Below are positions 18,552-26,775 of a DNA stretch of 64,000 nucleotides, one piece after another (positions within the stretch are counted from its first letter, which is position 1; each line of letters begins with the position of its first letter). The notes beneath the pieces were generated by a model. That model did no database searches and was not told the DNA's origin. It worked only from the letters and a program-made list of their open reading frames with translations. Made by a program: the position numbers and the translations under genes. Source of the stretch: Pseudomonas chlororaphis (lineage in GTDB: Bacteria > Pseudomonadota > Gammaproteobacteria > Pseudomonadales > Pseudomonadaceae); the NCBI RefSeq assembly GCF_000783395.1, contig NZ_JSFK01000006.1, positions 56,354 to 120,353 of the forward strand. The letters run 5' to 3'.

Positions 18552-19627
18552 CATTCGATTCCCAGGCTTACGCCGAGCAACTAGAAGCCAAGGTCACGCG
18601 CTTGCGTGATCTGCTGGCGCCGTTCGATGCCCCCGAGCCGACCGTGTTCGACTCGCCGCTGCAGAACTTCCGTCTGCGCGCCGAATTCCGCCTGTGGCGC
18701 GAGGGCGGCGATCGTCATTACGCGATGTTCGCTCAGGACGACAAACGCACGCCGATTCTTATCGAAGAATTCCCGATCGCCAGCCTGCGCATCAACCAGT
18801 TGATGCCGCAGTTGAAGGCGGCATGGCAGGCCAGTTCGGCGCTGAGCCACAAGCTGTTTCAGGTGGAATTCCTGACCACGCTGGCCGGCGATGCAATGAT
18901 CACCCTGTGCTATCACCGCCCGCTGGACGAACACTGGCATACAGCGGCGACGAAGCTGGCGGCGGAGCTCGGCGTCAGCATCATTGGTCGCTCGAAGGGC
19001 AAGCGCGAAGTGCTTGGCCTCGATTACGTGGTCGAGAAACTTGACGTCGGCGGTCGCACGTTCAGCTATCGCCAGCCGGAAGGCGCGTTCACCCAGCCGA
19101 ACGGCACGGTGAACCAGAAGATGCTCAACTGGGCATACGAAGCACTCGGCGATCGCACTGACGACTTGCTGGAGCTGTATTGCGGCAACGGCAACTTCAC
19201 CCTGCCGCTCGCCACCCGCGTGCGCAAAGTGCTGGCCACCGAAATCAGCAAGACCTCGGTCAACGCGGCACTGAGCAACCTCAGCGAAAACGCTGTGGAT
19301 AACGTCACCCTCGTGCGTTTATCCGCCGAAGAACTGACCGAAGCGCTCAACGAAGTGCGCCCGTTCCGTCGCCTGCAAGGCATCGACCTGAAGAGCTACG
19401 AGTTCGGCAGCGTCTTCGTCGACCCGCCACGCGCCGGTATGGACCCGGACACCTGCGAGCTGACCCGGCGTTTCGACAACATCCTGTACATCTCCTGCAA
19501 CCCGGAAACCCTGGCGGCCAACATCGCCCAGTTGCACGACACGCACCGCATTACCACGTGCGCGTTGTTTGACCAGTTCCCGTGGACGCATCACATGGAA
19601 TCGGGTGTGTTGCTGACCCGGCGTTGA
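18548..19627 (+). CDS. trmA: tRNA (uracil-5-)-methyltransferase TrmA
   Basis: A 359-residue SAM-dependent methyltransferase that makes m5U54 (ribothymidine) in tRNA. Motifs: [16 protein letters not shown] (SAM motif I), [11 protein letters not shown], the catalytic cysteine in YISCNPETL and the C-terminal [12 protein letters not shown]. There is no TRAM domain or iron-sulfur cluster, which separates it from RlmD. The ATG at 18548 overlaps the permease stop by four bases. A strong terminator follows. Confidence 0.95.
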   Translation: MTFDSQAYAEQLEAKVTRLRDLLAPFDAPEPTVFDSPLQNFRLRAEFRLWREGGDRHYAMFAQDDKRTPILIEEFPIASLRINQLMPQLKAAWQASSALSHKLFQVEFLTTLAGDAMITLCYHRPLDEHWHTAATKLAAELGVSIIGRSKGKREVLGLDYVVEKLDVGGRTFSYRQPEGAFTQPNGTVNQKMLNWAYEALGDRTDDLLELYCGNGNFTLPLATRVRKVLATEISKTSVNAALSNLSENAVDNVTLVRLSAEELTEALNEVRPFRRLQGIDLKSYEFGSVFVDPPRAGMDPDTCELTRRFDNILYISCNPETLAANIAQLHDTHRITTCALFDQFPWTHHMESGVLLTRR

Positions 19628-19647
19628 TTGCGCGATAGCAGATACGA

Positions 19648-19675
19648 AAAAGCCGTCGTGATTGACGGCTTTTTT
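19648..19675 (+). terminator. Rho-independent terminator after trmA
   Basis: Stem AGCCGTC (19651-19657) and GACGGCT (19664-19670) with a six-base loop, then six T. The matching A run before the stem lets it work in both directions, serving also the end of the minus-strand module at 19687. Confidence 0.9.
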
Positions 19676-19686
19676 GTGGGCGCTCA

Positions 19687-20130
19687 CTAAGCGGGATCGA
19701 CCTTACGCGGACGCCCGCCTTTTTTGCCATTCGCTCGAGCAGCTTCGGACTTTGCAGCACTGCTTTGACGACCGTTACGCGATGCAACCACCGACGCAGC
19801 CATCTTCATGAGTGACGGGCTCGCTGAAATCATCCCGGCAATGGAAACGTCAAGGTCTTTGCCCTCATGGCAAAGCGCAGTGCCTGCGAATCCGACGGTT
19901 AGCCCCTCGTAATCGTCTGCATCAAACCCGTCAAACTCTGGATACTGGTTCACCGGAAGCAACACACCGCTGCCATCCTCAAAACGGATGACCAGAGATG
20001 ATTTTTCAAAGGTTACGGAGACAACCTGCAAGCTATTCGTTCGGCGTGCTTGCCCTTGCAGGATGGCGGCGTCGATCATCTCCTCCGTCAGGGGACGATG
20101 TGTGGATGGCTTAGCCTTGATGACTTTCAT
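19687..20130 (-). CDS. DUF2442-like protein, second gene of a two-gene module
   Basis: A 147-residue protein. The centre (VVSVTFEKSSLVIRFEDGSGVLLPV and FAGTALCHEGKDLDVSIAGMIS) has the shape of DUF2442: a short beta domain with a terminal 'dLdv.gmi' strand. A basic tail ends in ARANGKKGGRPRK, like an AT-hook. The start overlaps the stop of the upstream frameshifted gene by four bases (ATGA). DUF2442 proteins are often paired with DUF4160 proteins and have been proposed as toxin-antitoxin-like pairs; that role is not established here. Base composition is more AT-rich than the flanks. Confidence 0.65.
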   Translation of the reverse strand: MKVIKAKPSTHRPLTEEMIDAAILQGQARRTNSLQVVSVTFEKSSLVIRFEDGSGVLLPVNQYPEFDGFDADDYEGLTVGFAGTALCHEGKDLDVSIAGMISASPSLMKMAASVVASRNGRQSSAAKSEAARANGKKGGRPRKVDPA

Positions 20131-20548
20131 AAATCGATTTCCACTCCTTCCAATGCGTCTATCAATGTCAGAAGAGTTTTGCCCTCGTCTGGCAGATAAC
20201 GCGCCGATCCCACTCTGTATGTCGTGTCAGTGACGAGTTTCATCCCCAGCACTTCGTTTGAATGGCTGTCCCACAATTGATTGTCGAGACAGACAGTTTG
20301 CAATCTTGACCACCAGATCCCGCGTGCTCGTCGCAGATGAGCAGGCTGCTCAAGAGATCGACGCAAGCCTTCCAGCACGGTTAACGGAGGTCGACGAGAA
20401 AGCGGCATGACATCCCAAGCTCAATATCGTTGTGCCAGAAACTGAACTGTAATCGGGCACTCCAACTGCCCGCATTCACGTGAACGTGTGGTGGGCAATG
20501 TTCATCTCGCAGCATGATGACAATCGACAATCCTTTGTAGATGCACAC
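20127..20548 (-). pseudogene. Frameshifted DUF4160-like gene
   Basis: The first part, from a likely GTG at 20546-20548, reads VCIYKGLSIVIML, then DEHCPPHVHVNAGSWSARL and FWHNDIEL, matching the PPHxHV signature of DUF4160-type proteins. It then leaves frame near 20416-20420 and stops soon after. Adding one base there continues ELWDVMPLSRRPPLTVLEGL and so on to the stop at 20127, giving about 139 residues. The 93-residue reading from 20408 is thus only the 3' part. This may be a real inactivating deletion or a sequencing error. The tail overlaps the DUF2442-like partner by four bases. Confidence 0.6.
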
Positions 20549-20869
20549 CTTCAGGCTAACCCATCCGTTAGGTTAAAAAGTTTCAGGATTCGAGATTCCT
20601 TTCAAGTCCGACGACTGGTGATCAAGCACATGTCGTTTCACCGCTTTTGAGGCTAGCGTTGGAACGGGTCATGAGTCGGTCAATCTCCGGTAAAAAACGT
20701 AAGCAAAGCTGTCGTCATATCTCGATCAATACTGCTTTTGTGCGATCACCGAACATAAAACACCAAGGCCTTTTTTGTTCAATTGACCATGGTAACCATC
20801 TAGTACATTTTATCTCCACAGGCTGAAACCCTCGGCCAAAGCCAAAAACAATAAGTGGAGTTACCCCTC
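20549..20869. other. AT-rich intergenic region before aroQ
   Basis: A 321-bp space with no supported gene. It separates the frameshifted module from the quinate genes and should hold the aroQ promoter. A candidate TetR-type operator lies at 20793-20806 and a perfect palindrome ATGGTTACCAT (minus strand) overlaps its edge. GTGGAG at 20855 serves aroQ. Confidence 0.5.
20793..20806 (-). promoter_or_regulatory. Candidate TetR-type operator before aroQ
   Basis: On the minus strand GTACTAGATGGTTA. It shares 11 of 14 bases, with the same spacing, with GTACTACCCGGTTA at 25137-25150 in the quiC/permease interval. The two sites flank the TetR gene's target candidates. Assignment is inference from the shared motif alone. 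Confidence 0.4.
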
Positions 20870-21310
20870 ATGCCCCCTATCGTTCTGGTGCTCAACGGCC
20901 CGAACCTGAACCTGCTCGGCACCCGCGAGCCGGCGACTTATGGTCACGAAACCCTGGCGGACATCTCGGCGTTGTGCGGTCGCGCTGGCGAAGAATTCGG
21001 CCTGGCCGTGGAGTTTCGCCAGACCAATCACGAAGGCGAACTGCTCGACTGGATTCACGCTGCCCGCGGTCGTTGCGCCGGGATCGTGATCAATCCGGCG
21101 GCTTGGACACACACCTCGGTAGCGATTCGTGATGCGCTGGTGGCCAGTGAATTGCCGGTGATTGAAGTGCACCTGTCCAACGTGCACGCCCGCGAGCCGT
21201 TTCGTCATCACTCGTTCGTCTCGGCGATTGCCACAGCGGTAATGGCCGGTTTCGGCAGCCATGGTTATCGCTTGGCGCTGGAACATTTCAGCCAGCGGCT
21301 GAAGGGGTAA
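20870..21310 (+). CDS. aroQ: 3-dehydroquinate dehydratase, type II
   Basis: A 146-residue enzyme interconverting 3-dehydroquinate and 3-dehydroshikimate. Family motifs are complete: [15 protein letters not shown] with the catalytic tyrosine soon after (TYGH), [31 protein letters not shown] and [17 protein letters not shown]. The ATG at 20870 has GTGGAG upstream. It is followed after five bases by a shikimate/quinate dehydrogenase, and quiC is nearby, so this copy probably serves quinate degradation rather than aromatic amino acid synthesis. Type II enzymes are dodecamers. Confidence 0.93.
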   Translation: MPPIVLVLNGPNLNLLGTREPATYGHETLADISALCGRAGEEFGLAVEFRQTNHEGELLDWIHAARGRCAGIVINPAAWTHTSVAIRDALVASELPVIEVHLSNVHAREPFRHHSFVSAIATAVMAGFGSHGYRLALEHFSQRLKG

Positions 21311-21315
21311 CGCGC

Positions 21316-22170
21316 ATGTCTCGCTCTAACGTAATACTCGCCGGGCTGATCGGCGCCGGCATTCAGGCCTCGCGCACGCCAGCGCTGCATGAGCACGAAG
21401 GCGATGCCCAAGGTCTGCGCTACCTCTATCGATTGATTGATCTCGATCAGTTGAAAATGGACAGCACCGCCCTCTCCGACCTGCTGCTGGCGGCCGAGCG
21501 GATGAATTACACCGGGCTGAACATCACTTTCCCGTGCAAGCAGGCCATCATCCCGCTGCTCGATGAGCTGTCGCCGGAAGCCAAGGGCATCGGCGCGGTG
21601 AACACCGTGGTGCTGAAGGACGGCAAACGTGTCGGTCACAACACCGACTGCCTTGGATTCGCCGAGGGTTTTCGTCGAGGTCTGAAAGACGCCGCCCGCG
21701 AGCGCGTAGTCCAGATGGGCGCCGGTGGCGCAGGCGCAGCAGTGGCCCACGCATTGTTGAGCGAAGGCGTACAGCAACTGAGCATTTTTGACGTCGACAG
21801 TGAGCGCGCCGAGAGCCTGGCGAACAATCTCAATGAGCATTTCGGTTTTGGTCGTGCGGTGGCCGGTCGGGATCTGCCGAGTACGCTGAATCTGGCTGAC
21901 GGTCTGGTCAATACCACGCCGATGGGCATGGCCAAACTGCCGGGCATGCCGGTGCCGGTCGAGCTGCTGCGCAAAGAATTGTGGGTGGCGGAGATTGTGT
22001 ACTTCCCGCTGGAAACCGAACTGCTGCGTAACGCCCGTGCATTAGGTTGCCGGACGCTGGATGGCGGCAATATGGCGGTGTTTCAGGCGGTGAAGGCGTT
22101 TGAACTGTTCAGTGGCGTGGTGCCAGATGCGCAGCGGATGCTCGCGCATTTTCAAAGCATGAATGGCTAA
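21316..22170 (+). CDS. Shikimate/quinate dehydrogenase (AroE family)
   Basis: A 284-residue protein of the shikimate dehydrogenase superfamily. GAGIQASRTPALHE is the substrate-binding loop; GLNITFPCKQ carries the catalytic lysine and NTDCLGF the aspartate. MGAGGAGAAVAHAL binds the cofactor. SRTPALHE instead of the biosynthetic SxSP pattern places it with the NAD-dependent quinate/shikimate dehydrogenase branch (AroE-like paralogues). It directly follows aroQ, so the pair would take quinate or shikimate to 3-dehydroshikimate. Whether quinate or shikimate is preferred cannot be told from sequence. Confidence 0.88.
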   Translation: MSRSNVILAGLIGAGIQASRTPALHEHEGDAQGLRYLYRLIDLDQLKMDSTALSDLLLAAERMNYTGLNITFPCKQAIIPLLDELSPEAKGIGAVNTVVLKDGKRVGHNTDCLGFAEGFRRGLKDAARERVVQMGAGGAGAAVAHALLSEGVQQLSIFDVDSERAESLANNLNEHFGFGRAVAGRDLPSTLNLADGLVNTTPMGMAKLPGMPVPVELLRKELWVAEIVYFPLETELLRNARALGCRTLDGGNMAVFQAVKAFELFSGVVPDAQRMLAHFQSMNG

Positions 22171-22174
22171 AAAC

Positions 22175-22265
22175 CTGTGGGAGCGAGCCTGCTCGCGAAG
22201 GCGTACCTTCAGTCAACATATTTACTGACTGACTCACCGCTTTCGCGAGCAGGCTCGCTCCCACA
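22175..22265. repeat. Paired REP palindrome, GTGGGAGCGAGC type
   Basis: CTGTGGGAGCGAGCCTGC and its inverted copy GCAGGCTCGCTCCCACA about 90 bp end to end. It fills the space between the convergent dehydrogenase and TetR genes and may also act as a terminator. Confidence 0.85.
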
Positions 22266-22274
22266 TGGACCGTG

Positions 22275-22952
22275 TCAGGCTTGCAGGTAGCGCAGAACCG
22301 ATTCGCAAATCATCTCGCGATGCCGCTGCTTGATGCTTTCATCGGGCAGATCGATCTGAAAAATCTCGCCAAATGTGTGCCGGTTCGATACGCGATAGAA
22401 GCAGAACGAACTGATCAGCAAATGCACATCCAGGGCATCCAGCCCGGCACGGAACATACCCTCTTCAGCACCACGACGCAGAATCTCACCGAGCGAATCG
22501 AGGATGGTGTTGTTCATCGCCTTGATCGCATCGGAACGCTTCACGTATTCAGCGTTGTGGATATTTTCGATGCTGACGATGCGCACGAAATCGACGTTGC
22601 GGTCGTGGTGATCGAAGGTGAACTCCACCAGTCGCCGAATCGCCTCCACCGGCGCCAGCTCGGCCAGATGCAGACGGTTTTCGGTGCTGCGGATATCGCC
22701 GTAAAGCTTTTCCAGCACCTCGACGTACAACTGCTCCTTACTGCCGAAGTAGTAATAGATCATGCGTTTGGAGGTGTGGATACGCTCGGCAATCGCATCG
22801 ACGCGAGCCCCCGACAAACCTTGCTGGACGAACTCGACGATCGCCTCCTGCAGGATGTTCTCGCGGGTCTTTTCCGGGTTGTTCTTGCGACTCTTGCGCG
22901 GCTCCACGGCGGATACTTCGGTCGCTGCGGAAAGTTCTGAATTCATCGTCAT
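22275..22952 (-). CDS. TetR-family regulator of the quinate island
   Basis: A 225-residue regulator. The N-terminal HTH spans about residues 29-75 (TRENILQEAIVEFVQQGLSGARV..IAERIHTSKRMIYYYFGSKEQLY), followed by an all-helical ligand domain. A basic lead (EPRKSRKNNPEKTR) precedes the HTH. It lies between aroQ-dehydrogenase and quiC, on the quiC strand but 101 bp downstream of its stop, so it may be read through from quiC. The ligand is probably a pathway intermediate such as protocatechuate or quinate; this is inference from position. A second ATG two codons in is an equally possible start. Confidence 0.85.
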   Translation of the reverse strand: MTMNSELSAATEVSAVEPRKSRKNNPEKTRENILQEAIVEFVQQGLSGARVDAIAERIHTSKRMIYYYFGSKEQLYVEVLEKLYGDIRSTENRLHLAELAPVEAIRRLVEFTFDHHDRNVDFVRIVSIENIHNAEYVKRSDAIKAMNNTILDSLGEILRRGAEEGMFRAGLDALDVHLLISSFCFYRVSNRHTFGEIFQIDLPDESIKQRHREMICESVLRYLQA

Positions 22953-23053
22953 TGCGGGCTCACGGCCATCACTGCACAGGCGGCGATTATGGGCCGCGCA
23001 GCACAGTGAAGGAAGCCGCGCGGCCCGTGTTTAATCCCGCGTTTACGAATTTC

Positions 23054-24955
23054 CTACAACTTCGCCTGGCGCACGGCGCCACTGCGAGATTTGGCCATCG
23101 CCGCCAGACGCACCGCGACGTTGGCCGCGCCGTAACCGGCATAGCCGTTCTTGCGCTGGATGATCTCAAAGAAGAAACGCCCTTCGAACGGCTCGGTGTA
23201 GACGTGGAACAGCTCACCGCCCTGGGCATCACGGTCGTACAAGACGTTGTAATACGCCAGTTCGCTGAGGAATTCGTCATCGAAATCGAAGCGCGCGGCG
23301 AGATCGTCGTAATAGTTCAGCGGAATATCCAGCAATGGCACGCCGGCCTCTTTAGCGCGACTGACTTCGGCGAAGATGTCGTCACAATCGAAGGCGATGT
23401 GATGCACACCGGAGCCGCGATAACTCGACAGCGCGTGGGAGATCGCGGTGTTGCGGTTCTCGGAAATGTTCAACGGCAAGCGGATCGAACTGTCGCGGCT
23501 GCGCAGTGCGCGGCTCTTCACCAGCCCGTACGGGTCGGGCAGTACCACTTCATCGTCCGCCTCAAAATCCAGCAGGCTCTTGTAGAACAGCACCCAGCTA
23601 TCGAGGCTGTCGGCCGGCAGCGCCATGGCCATGTGATCGATACGCTTGAGACCGCCGCGTGCCGGCGCATCGGCCAGCAGATTGAAATCGGTGCCGTAGA
23701 CATCAGCCTGTTCATCGACCAGATAAATCAGGCTGCCGTCCGGGGCGCGCACCGCCGCCAGCTCCAGCTCGTTGGGGCCGACCAGTCCACGATAGGGCTG
23801 ACCTTTGTAGGCAACGGCGCGGGCCAGCGCACTGGTGCTGTCCTTGACCCGCACAGCGGTCGCGCACAGTGACGGGCCGTGAGCCTCGAAAAAGCTGTGA
23901 GCAAACGAATACGGTTCGGAGTTGAGGATCAGATTGATGTCGCCCTGACGCAGCAGGCTCACACTCTTGGAACGATGCTGTCCGGCCTTGACGAACCCAA
24001 GGCGTTCCAGCCAGTTCGACAGCTTGGCGCCGAGGCTTTCATCCACGGCAAACTCAAGAAACTCGATGCCGTTGTACTCGCTGGCCTTCGGCGTTTCGAA
24101 GAGAATTTCGCGGTTGGCCACAGGTTTGGTTTCCTGCTCAAGACGCTGACGGGTCTTCTCTTCCAGATACAGCAGCGAGCGCAAACCGTCGGCAGCATTG
24201 GCCCGTGGTGGCGCGGCGCGGAAGCCGTCGTTGAAGATTTCCAGCGACAGCGGGCCGGTGTAGCCGCTCTGGATGATCGGCGCGAGGAACCCTGGCAGAT
24301 CGAATTCGCCCTGACCGGGGAAGCAACGGAAGTGCCGGCTCCACTCCAGCACATCCATGGCCAGGATCGGCGCGTCGGCCATTTGCACAAAGAAGATCTT
24401 GTCGCCGGGAATGTCGGCGATAGCGCGGGGATCGCCCTTCAGCGACAACGTATGGAAGCTGTCGAGCAACACACCGAGGCTCGGGTGATCGGCCTGACGC
24501 ACGATGTCCCAGACCTGTTGATAAGTATTCACGTGACGGCCCCACGCCAGCGCTTCGTAACCAATGCGCAAGCCGCGCGCACCGGCATGCTCGGCCAGCA
24601 GGCGCAGATCATCGACTAGAATTTGCTGATCGCCGACGCTGTCGGCCGAGGCGTTACTGCAGACCAGCACCAGATCGGTGCCCAGTTCCTGCATCAGGTC
24701 GAACTTGCGCTCGGCCCGCTCGAGATTGCGCGCGAGGCGATCGCGGCGGCAGCCTTCGAAATCGCGGAACGGCTGAAACAGAGTGATGGCGATGCCGAGG
24801 TCGGCGCACATCTGTTTAATTTCTCGCGGACTGCCGTCGTAGTACAGGAGGTCGTTTTCAAAAATCTCCACCCCGTCGAACCCGGCGGCGGCAATGGCTT
24901 CGAGTTTTTCCGGCAGGGTGCCGCTCAAGGAAACGGTGGCAATGGAACGCTGCAT
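23054..24955 (-). CDS. quiC: 3-dehydroshikimate dehydratase fused to an HPPD-like domain
   Basis: A 633-residue two-domain enzyme. Residues 1-255 form a TIM barrel of the AP-endonuclease-2/sugar isomerase type with metal ligands E134, D165, Q191 and E239, matching the active site described for P. putida QuiC1. Residues about 295-620 resemble hydroxyphenylpyruvate dioxygenase, keeping candidate iron ligands H441, H519 and E597. It converts 3-dehydroshikimate to protocatechuate. The start has GGGAG upstream. Divergent from the MFS permease and accompanied by aroQ, a dehydrogenase and TetR. What the dioxygenase-like half does is not established. Confidence 0.93.
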   Translation of the reverse strand: MQRSIATVSLSGTLPEKLEAIAAAGFDGVEIFENDLLYYDGSPREIKQMCADLGIAITLFQPFRDFEGCRRDRLARNLERAERKFDLMQELGTDLVLVCSNASADSVGDQQILVDDLRLLAEHAGARGLRIGYEALAWGRHVNTYQQVWDIVRQADHPSLGVLLDSFHTLSLKGDPRAIADIPGDKIFFVQMADAPILAMDVLEWSRHFRCFPGQGEFDLPGFLAPIIQSGYTGPLSLEIFNDGFRAAPPRANAADGLRSLLYLEEKTRQRLEQETKPVANREILFETPKASEYNGIEFLEFAVDESLGAKLSNWLERLGFVKAGQHRSKSVSLLRQGDINLILNSEPYSFAHSFFEAHGPSLCATAVRVKDSTSALARAVAYKGQPYRGLVGPNELELAAVRAPDGSLIYLVDEQADVYGTDFNLLADAPARGGLKRIDHMAMALPADSLDSWVLFYKSLLDFEADDEVVLPDPYGLVKSRALRSRDSSIRLPLNISENRNTAISHALSSYRGSGVHHIAFDCDDIFAEVSRAKEAGVPLLDIPLNYYDDLAARFDFDDEFLSELAYYNVLYDRDAQGGELFHVYTEPFEGRFFFEIIQRKNGYAGYGAANVAVRLAAMAKSRSGAVRQAKL

Positions 24956-24990
24956 GTTTCAACTCCCGGACTGCGCCGCTTTATCTTTAC

Positions 24991-25075
24991 TGTAGGAGCT
25001 GCCGAAGGCTGCGATCGTTTGATCTTTATTCGTGAAAACAGAATCAAAAGATTGCAGCCTGCGGCAGCTCCTACA
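24991..25075. repeat. Paired REP palindrome, TGTAGGAGCTGCCG type
   Basis: TGTAGGAGCTGCCGAAGGCT plus GCGAT, then the inverted copy ending GCAGCTCCTACA. Related doublets are at 26671-26756 and 29782-29865, with a single arm at 47712-47745. Confidence 0.85.
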
Positions 25076-25136
25076 TGGGATGGTTTTTATAGTAGGGAAA
25101 TTATTGGCTGCATCGATCGCGGCAGCAATTTAAAGT

Positions 25137-25150
25137 GTACTACCCGGTTA
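25137..25150 (+). promoter_or_regulatory. Candidate TetR-type operator between quiC and permease
   Basis: GTACTACCCGGTTA; with the next two bases it is a near-palindrome ACTACCC/GGTTAGT. Same motif as 20793-20806 before aroQ. Suggests joint control of both quinate transcription units. Confidence 0.45.
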
Positions 25151-25311
25151 GTTTTGCGTGCGATTATCGAACACAATGGCGGTTTGGCGAATTGACGATT
25201 TTTCGTCCACTGCCCAACATCGACTGCACATTGAGTCCGGATCTGAACCACCGGTCGCAGCGTGCAAGTAAAAAGCACACCAAATAACAAATCCAAAAAC
25301 GGGTGGAACAC

Positions 25312-26649
25312 ATGATTCCTTCACAGACTTCCCGCATGGCTCCGGCCATGAGCACTGCCACGGGTGGCATCGGCGACAAGATCCGCGGCGCCATGGCCGT
25401 CGGCAAGACCCGTTGGGGCATGCTGGCGCTGGTGTTTTTCGCCACGACCCTGAACTACATCGACCGCGCCGCCCTCGGCGTCATGCAACCCATCCTCGCC
25501 AAGGAAATGAGCTGGACGGCGATGGATTACGCCAACATCAACTTCTGGTTTCAGGTCGGCTACGCGATCGGTTTCGTCCTGCAGGGCCGCCTGATCGACC
25601 GGGTCGGCGTCAAACGCGTGTTCTTCTGCGCCGTGCTGCTCTGGAGCTTGGCCACTGGTGCCCACGGTCTGGCGACTTCGGCCGTTGGTTTCATGGTCTG
25701 CCGGTTCATCCTCGGTCTGACCGAAGCGGCCAACTACCCGGCCTGCGTGAAAACCACGCGCCTGTGGTTCCCGGCCGGCGAACGTGCAGTCGCTACCGGC
25801 ATCTTCAACGCTGGCACCAACGTTGGCGCGATGTTCACCCCGATGCTGCTGCCACTGGTCCTGCACGTGTGGGGCTGGCAAGCGGCGTTCCTGTGCATGG
25901 CGGCGTTGGGCGGAATCTGGTTGCTGTTCTGGGGCTTGAAGTACTTCAACCCGGAAGATCACCCGAGCGTCAAACAGTCCGAACTGGACTACATCCAGCA
26001 AGAAGTCGAACCGGAACAGGCCCGCGTGCCGTTCTCGAAAATCCTGCGGATGCGCGGCACCTGGGCCTTCGCCCTCGCCTACTCGCTGACCGCGCCGGTG
26101 TTCTGGTTCTATCTGTACTGGCTGCCGCCGTTCCTCAATCAGCAATACAATCTGGGCATCAACGTGACCCAAATGGGTATTCCGCTGATCATCATTTACG
26201 TCACGGCCGACTTCGGCAGCGTCGGTGGCGGCATTCTGTCTTCGTTCCTGATCGGTCGCGGGATGAACTCGATCAAGGCGCGGCTGCTGTCGATGTTCCT
26301 GTTTGCCTGCTGCATCATCGGCGTGGTCATGGCGGCCGGTTCAGCCAATCTTTGGGTGGCGGTGGCTGCGATTTCTCTGGCGATCGGTGCACACCAGGCC
26401 TGGACGGCGAACATCTGGAGCCTGGTGATGGACTACACGCCCAAGCACATGATGAGCACGGTGTTCGGTTTCGGCGGCATGTGCGCAGCGATTGGCGGGA
26501 TGTTCATGACCCAGATTGTCGGTCACATCCTCACCGTGACCAACAACAACTACACCGTGTTGTTCACCCTGATTCCGGCGATGTATTTCATTGCGCTGAC
26601 GTGGATGTACTTCATGGCACCGCGCAAGATTCCGACCATCACCGAGTAA
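25312..26649 (+). CDS. MFS permease for aromatic/hydroaromatic acids (ACS family)
   Basis: A 445-residue transporter with 12 helices of the anion:cation symporter (phthalate/glucarate permease) branch. NYIDRAALGVMQPILAKEM in helix 1 is the usual ACS signature, and GRLIDRVGVKRVF is the loop 2-3 motif. The ATG at 25312 has GGTGG five to nine bases upstream; a GTG three codons earlier is in frame. Divergent from quiC, so quinate, shikimate or a related hydroaromatic acid is the expected substrate. PcaK-like protocatechuate or hydroxybenzoate uptake is an alternative. Confidence 0.85.
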   Translation: MIPSQTSRMAPAMSTATGGIGDKIRGAMAVGKTRWGMLALVFFATTLNYIDRAALGVMQPILAKEMSWTAMDYANINFWFQVGYAIGFVLQGRLIDRVGVKRVFFCAVLLWSLATGAHGLATSAVGFMVCRFILGLTEAANYPACVKTTRLWFPAGERAVATGIFNAGTNVGAMFTPMLLPLVLHVWGWQAAFLCMAALGGIWLLFWGLKYFNPEDHPSVKQSELDYIQQEVEPEQARVPFSKILRMRGTWAFALAYSLTAPVFWFYLYWLPPFLNQQYNLGINVTQMGIPLIIIYVTADFGSVGGGILSSFLIGRGMNSIKARLLSMFLFACCIIGVVMAAGSANLWVAVAAISLAIGAHQAWTANIWSLVMDYTPKHMMSTVFGFGGMCAAIGGMFMTQIVGHILTVTNNNYTVLFTLIPAMYFIALTWMYFMAPRKIPTITE

Positions 26650-26670
26650 TCTGCCTACACCTGGCTCCCT

Positions 26671-26756
26671 TGTAGGAGCTGCGGCACGCTGCGATCTTTT
26701 GATCTTGATGTTGAAGATCAAAAGATCGCAGCCTCGTTTCACTCGTCAGCTCCTAC
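26671..26756. repeat. Paired REP palindrome, TGTAGGAGCTGC type
   Basis: TGTAGGAGCTGCGGCACGCT and an inverted arm ending CAGCTCCTACA, around a central GATCTTTTGATC region. Lies between the permease and the converging DMT gene. Confidence 0.8.
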
Positions 26757-26775
26757 ACAGGGGGTTGCGGTCTCT

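Larger units (their letters stand above)
24956..25311. other. Divergent regulatory region, quiC and MFS permease
   Basis: A 356-bp interval. It contains a REP doublet of the TGTAGGAGCTGCCG type (24991-25075), an imperfect dyad around 25098-25131 (AAATT..GCTGC..GCAGCAATTT) and the motif GTACTACCCGGTTA at 25137-25150. The 11-mer GCAGCAATTTA occurs again before the Gfo/Idh gene near 29691. No gene is seen. Confidence 0.6.

Noticed and set aside
20127-20408. 93-residue gene starting at 20408
   Set aside because: Its start is in the middle of a larger conserved frame; the upstream PPHVHV part is in another frame, so it is a fragment.
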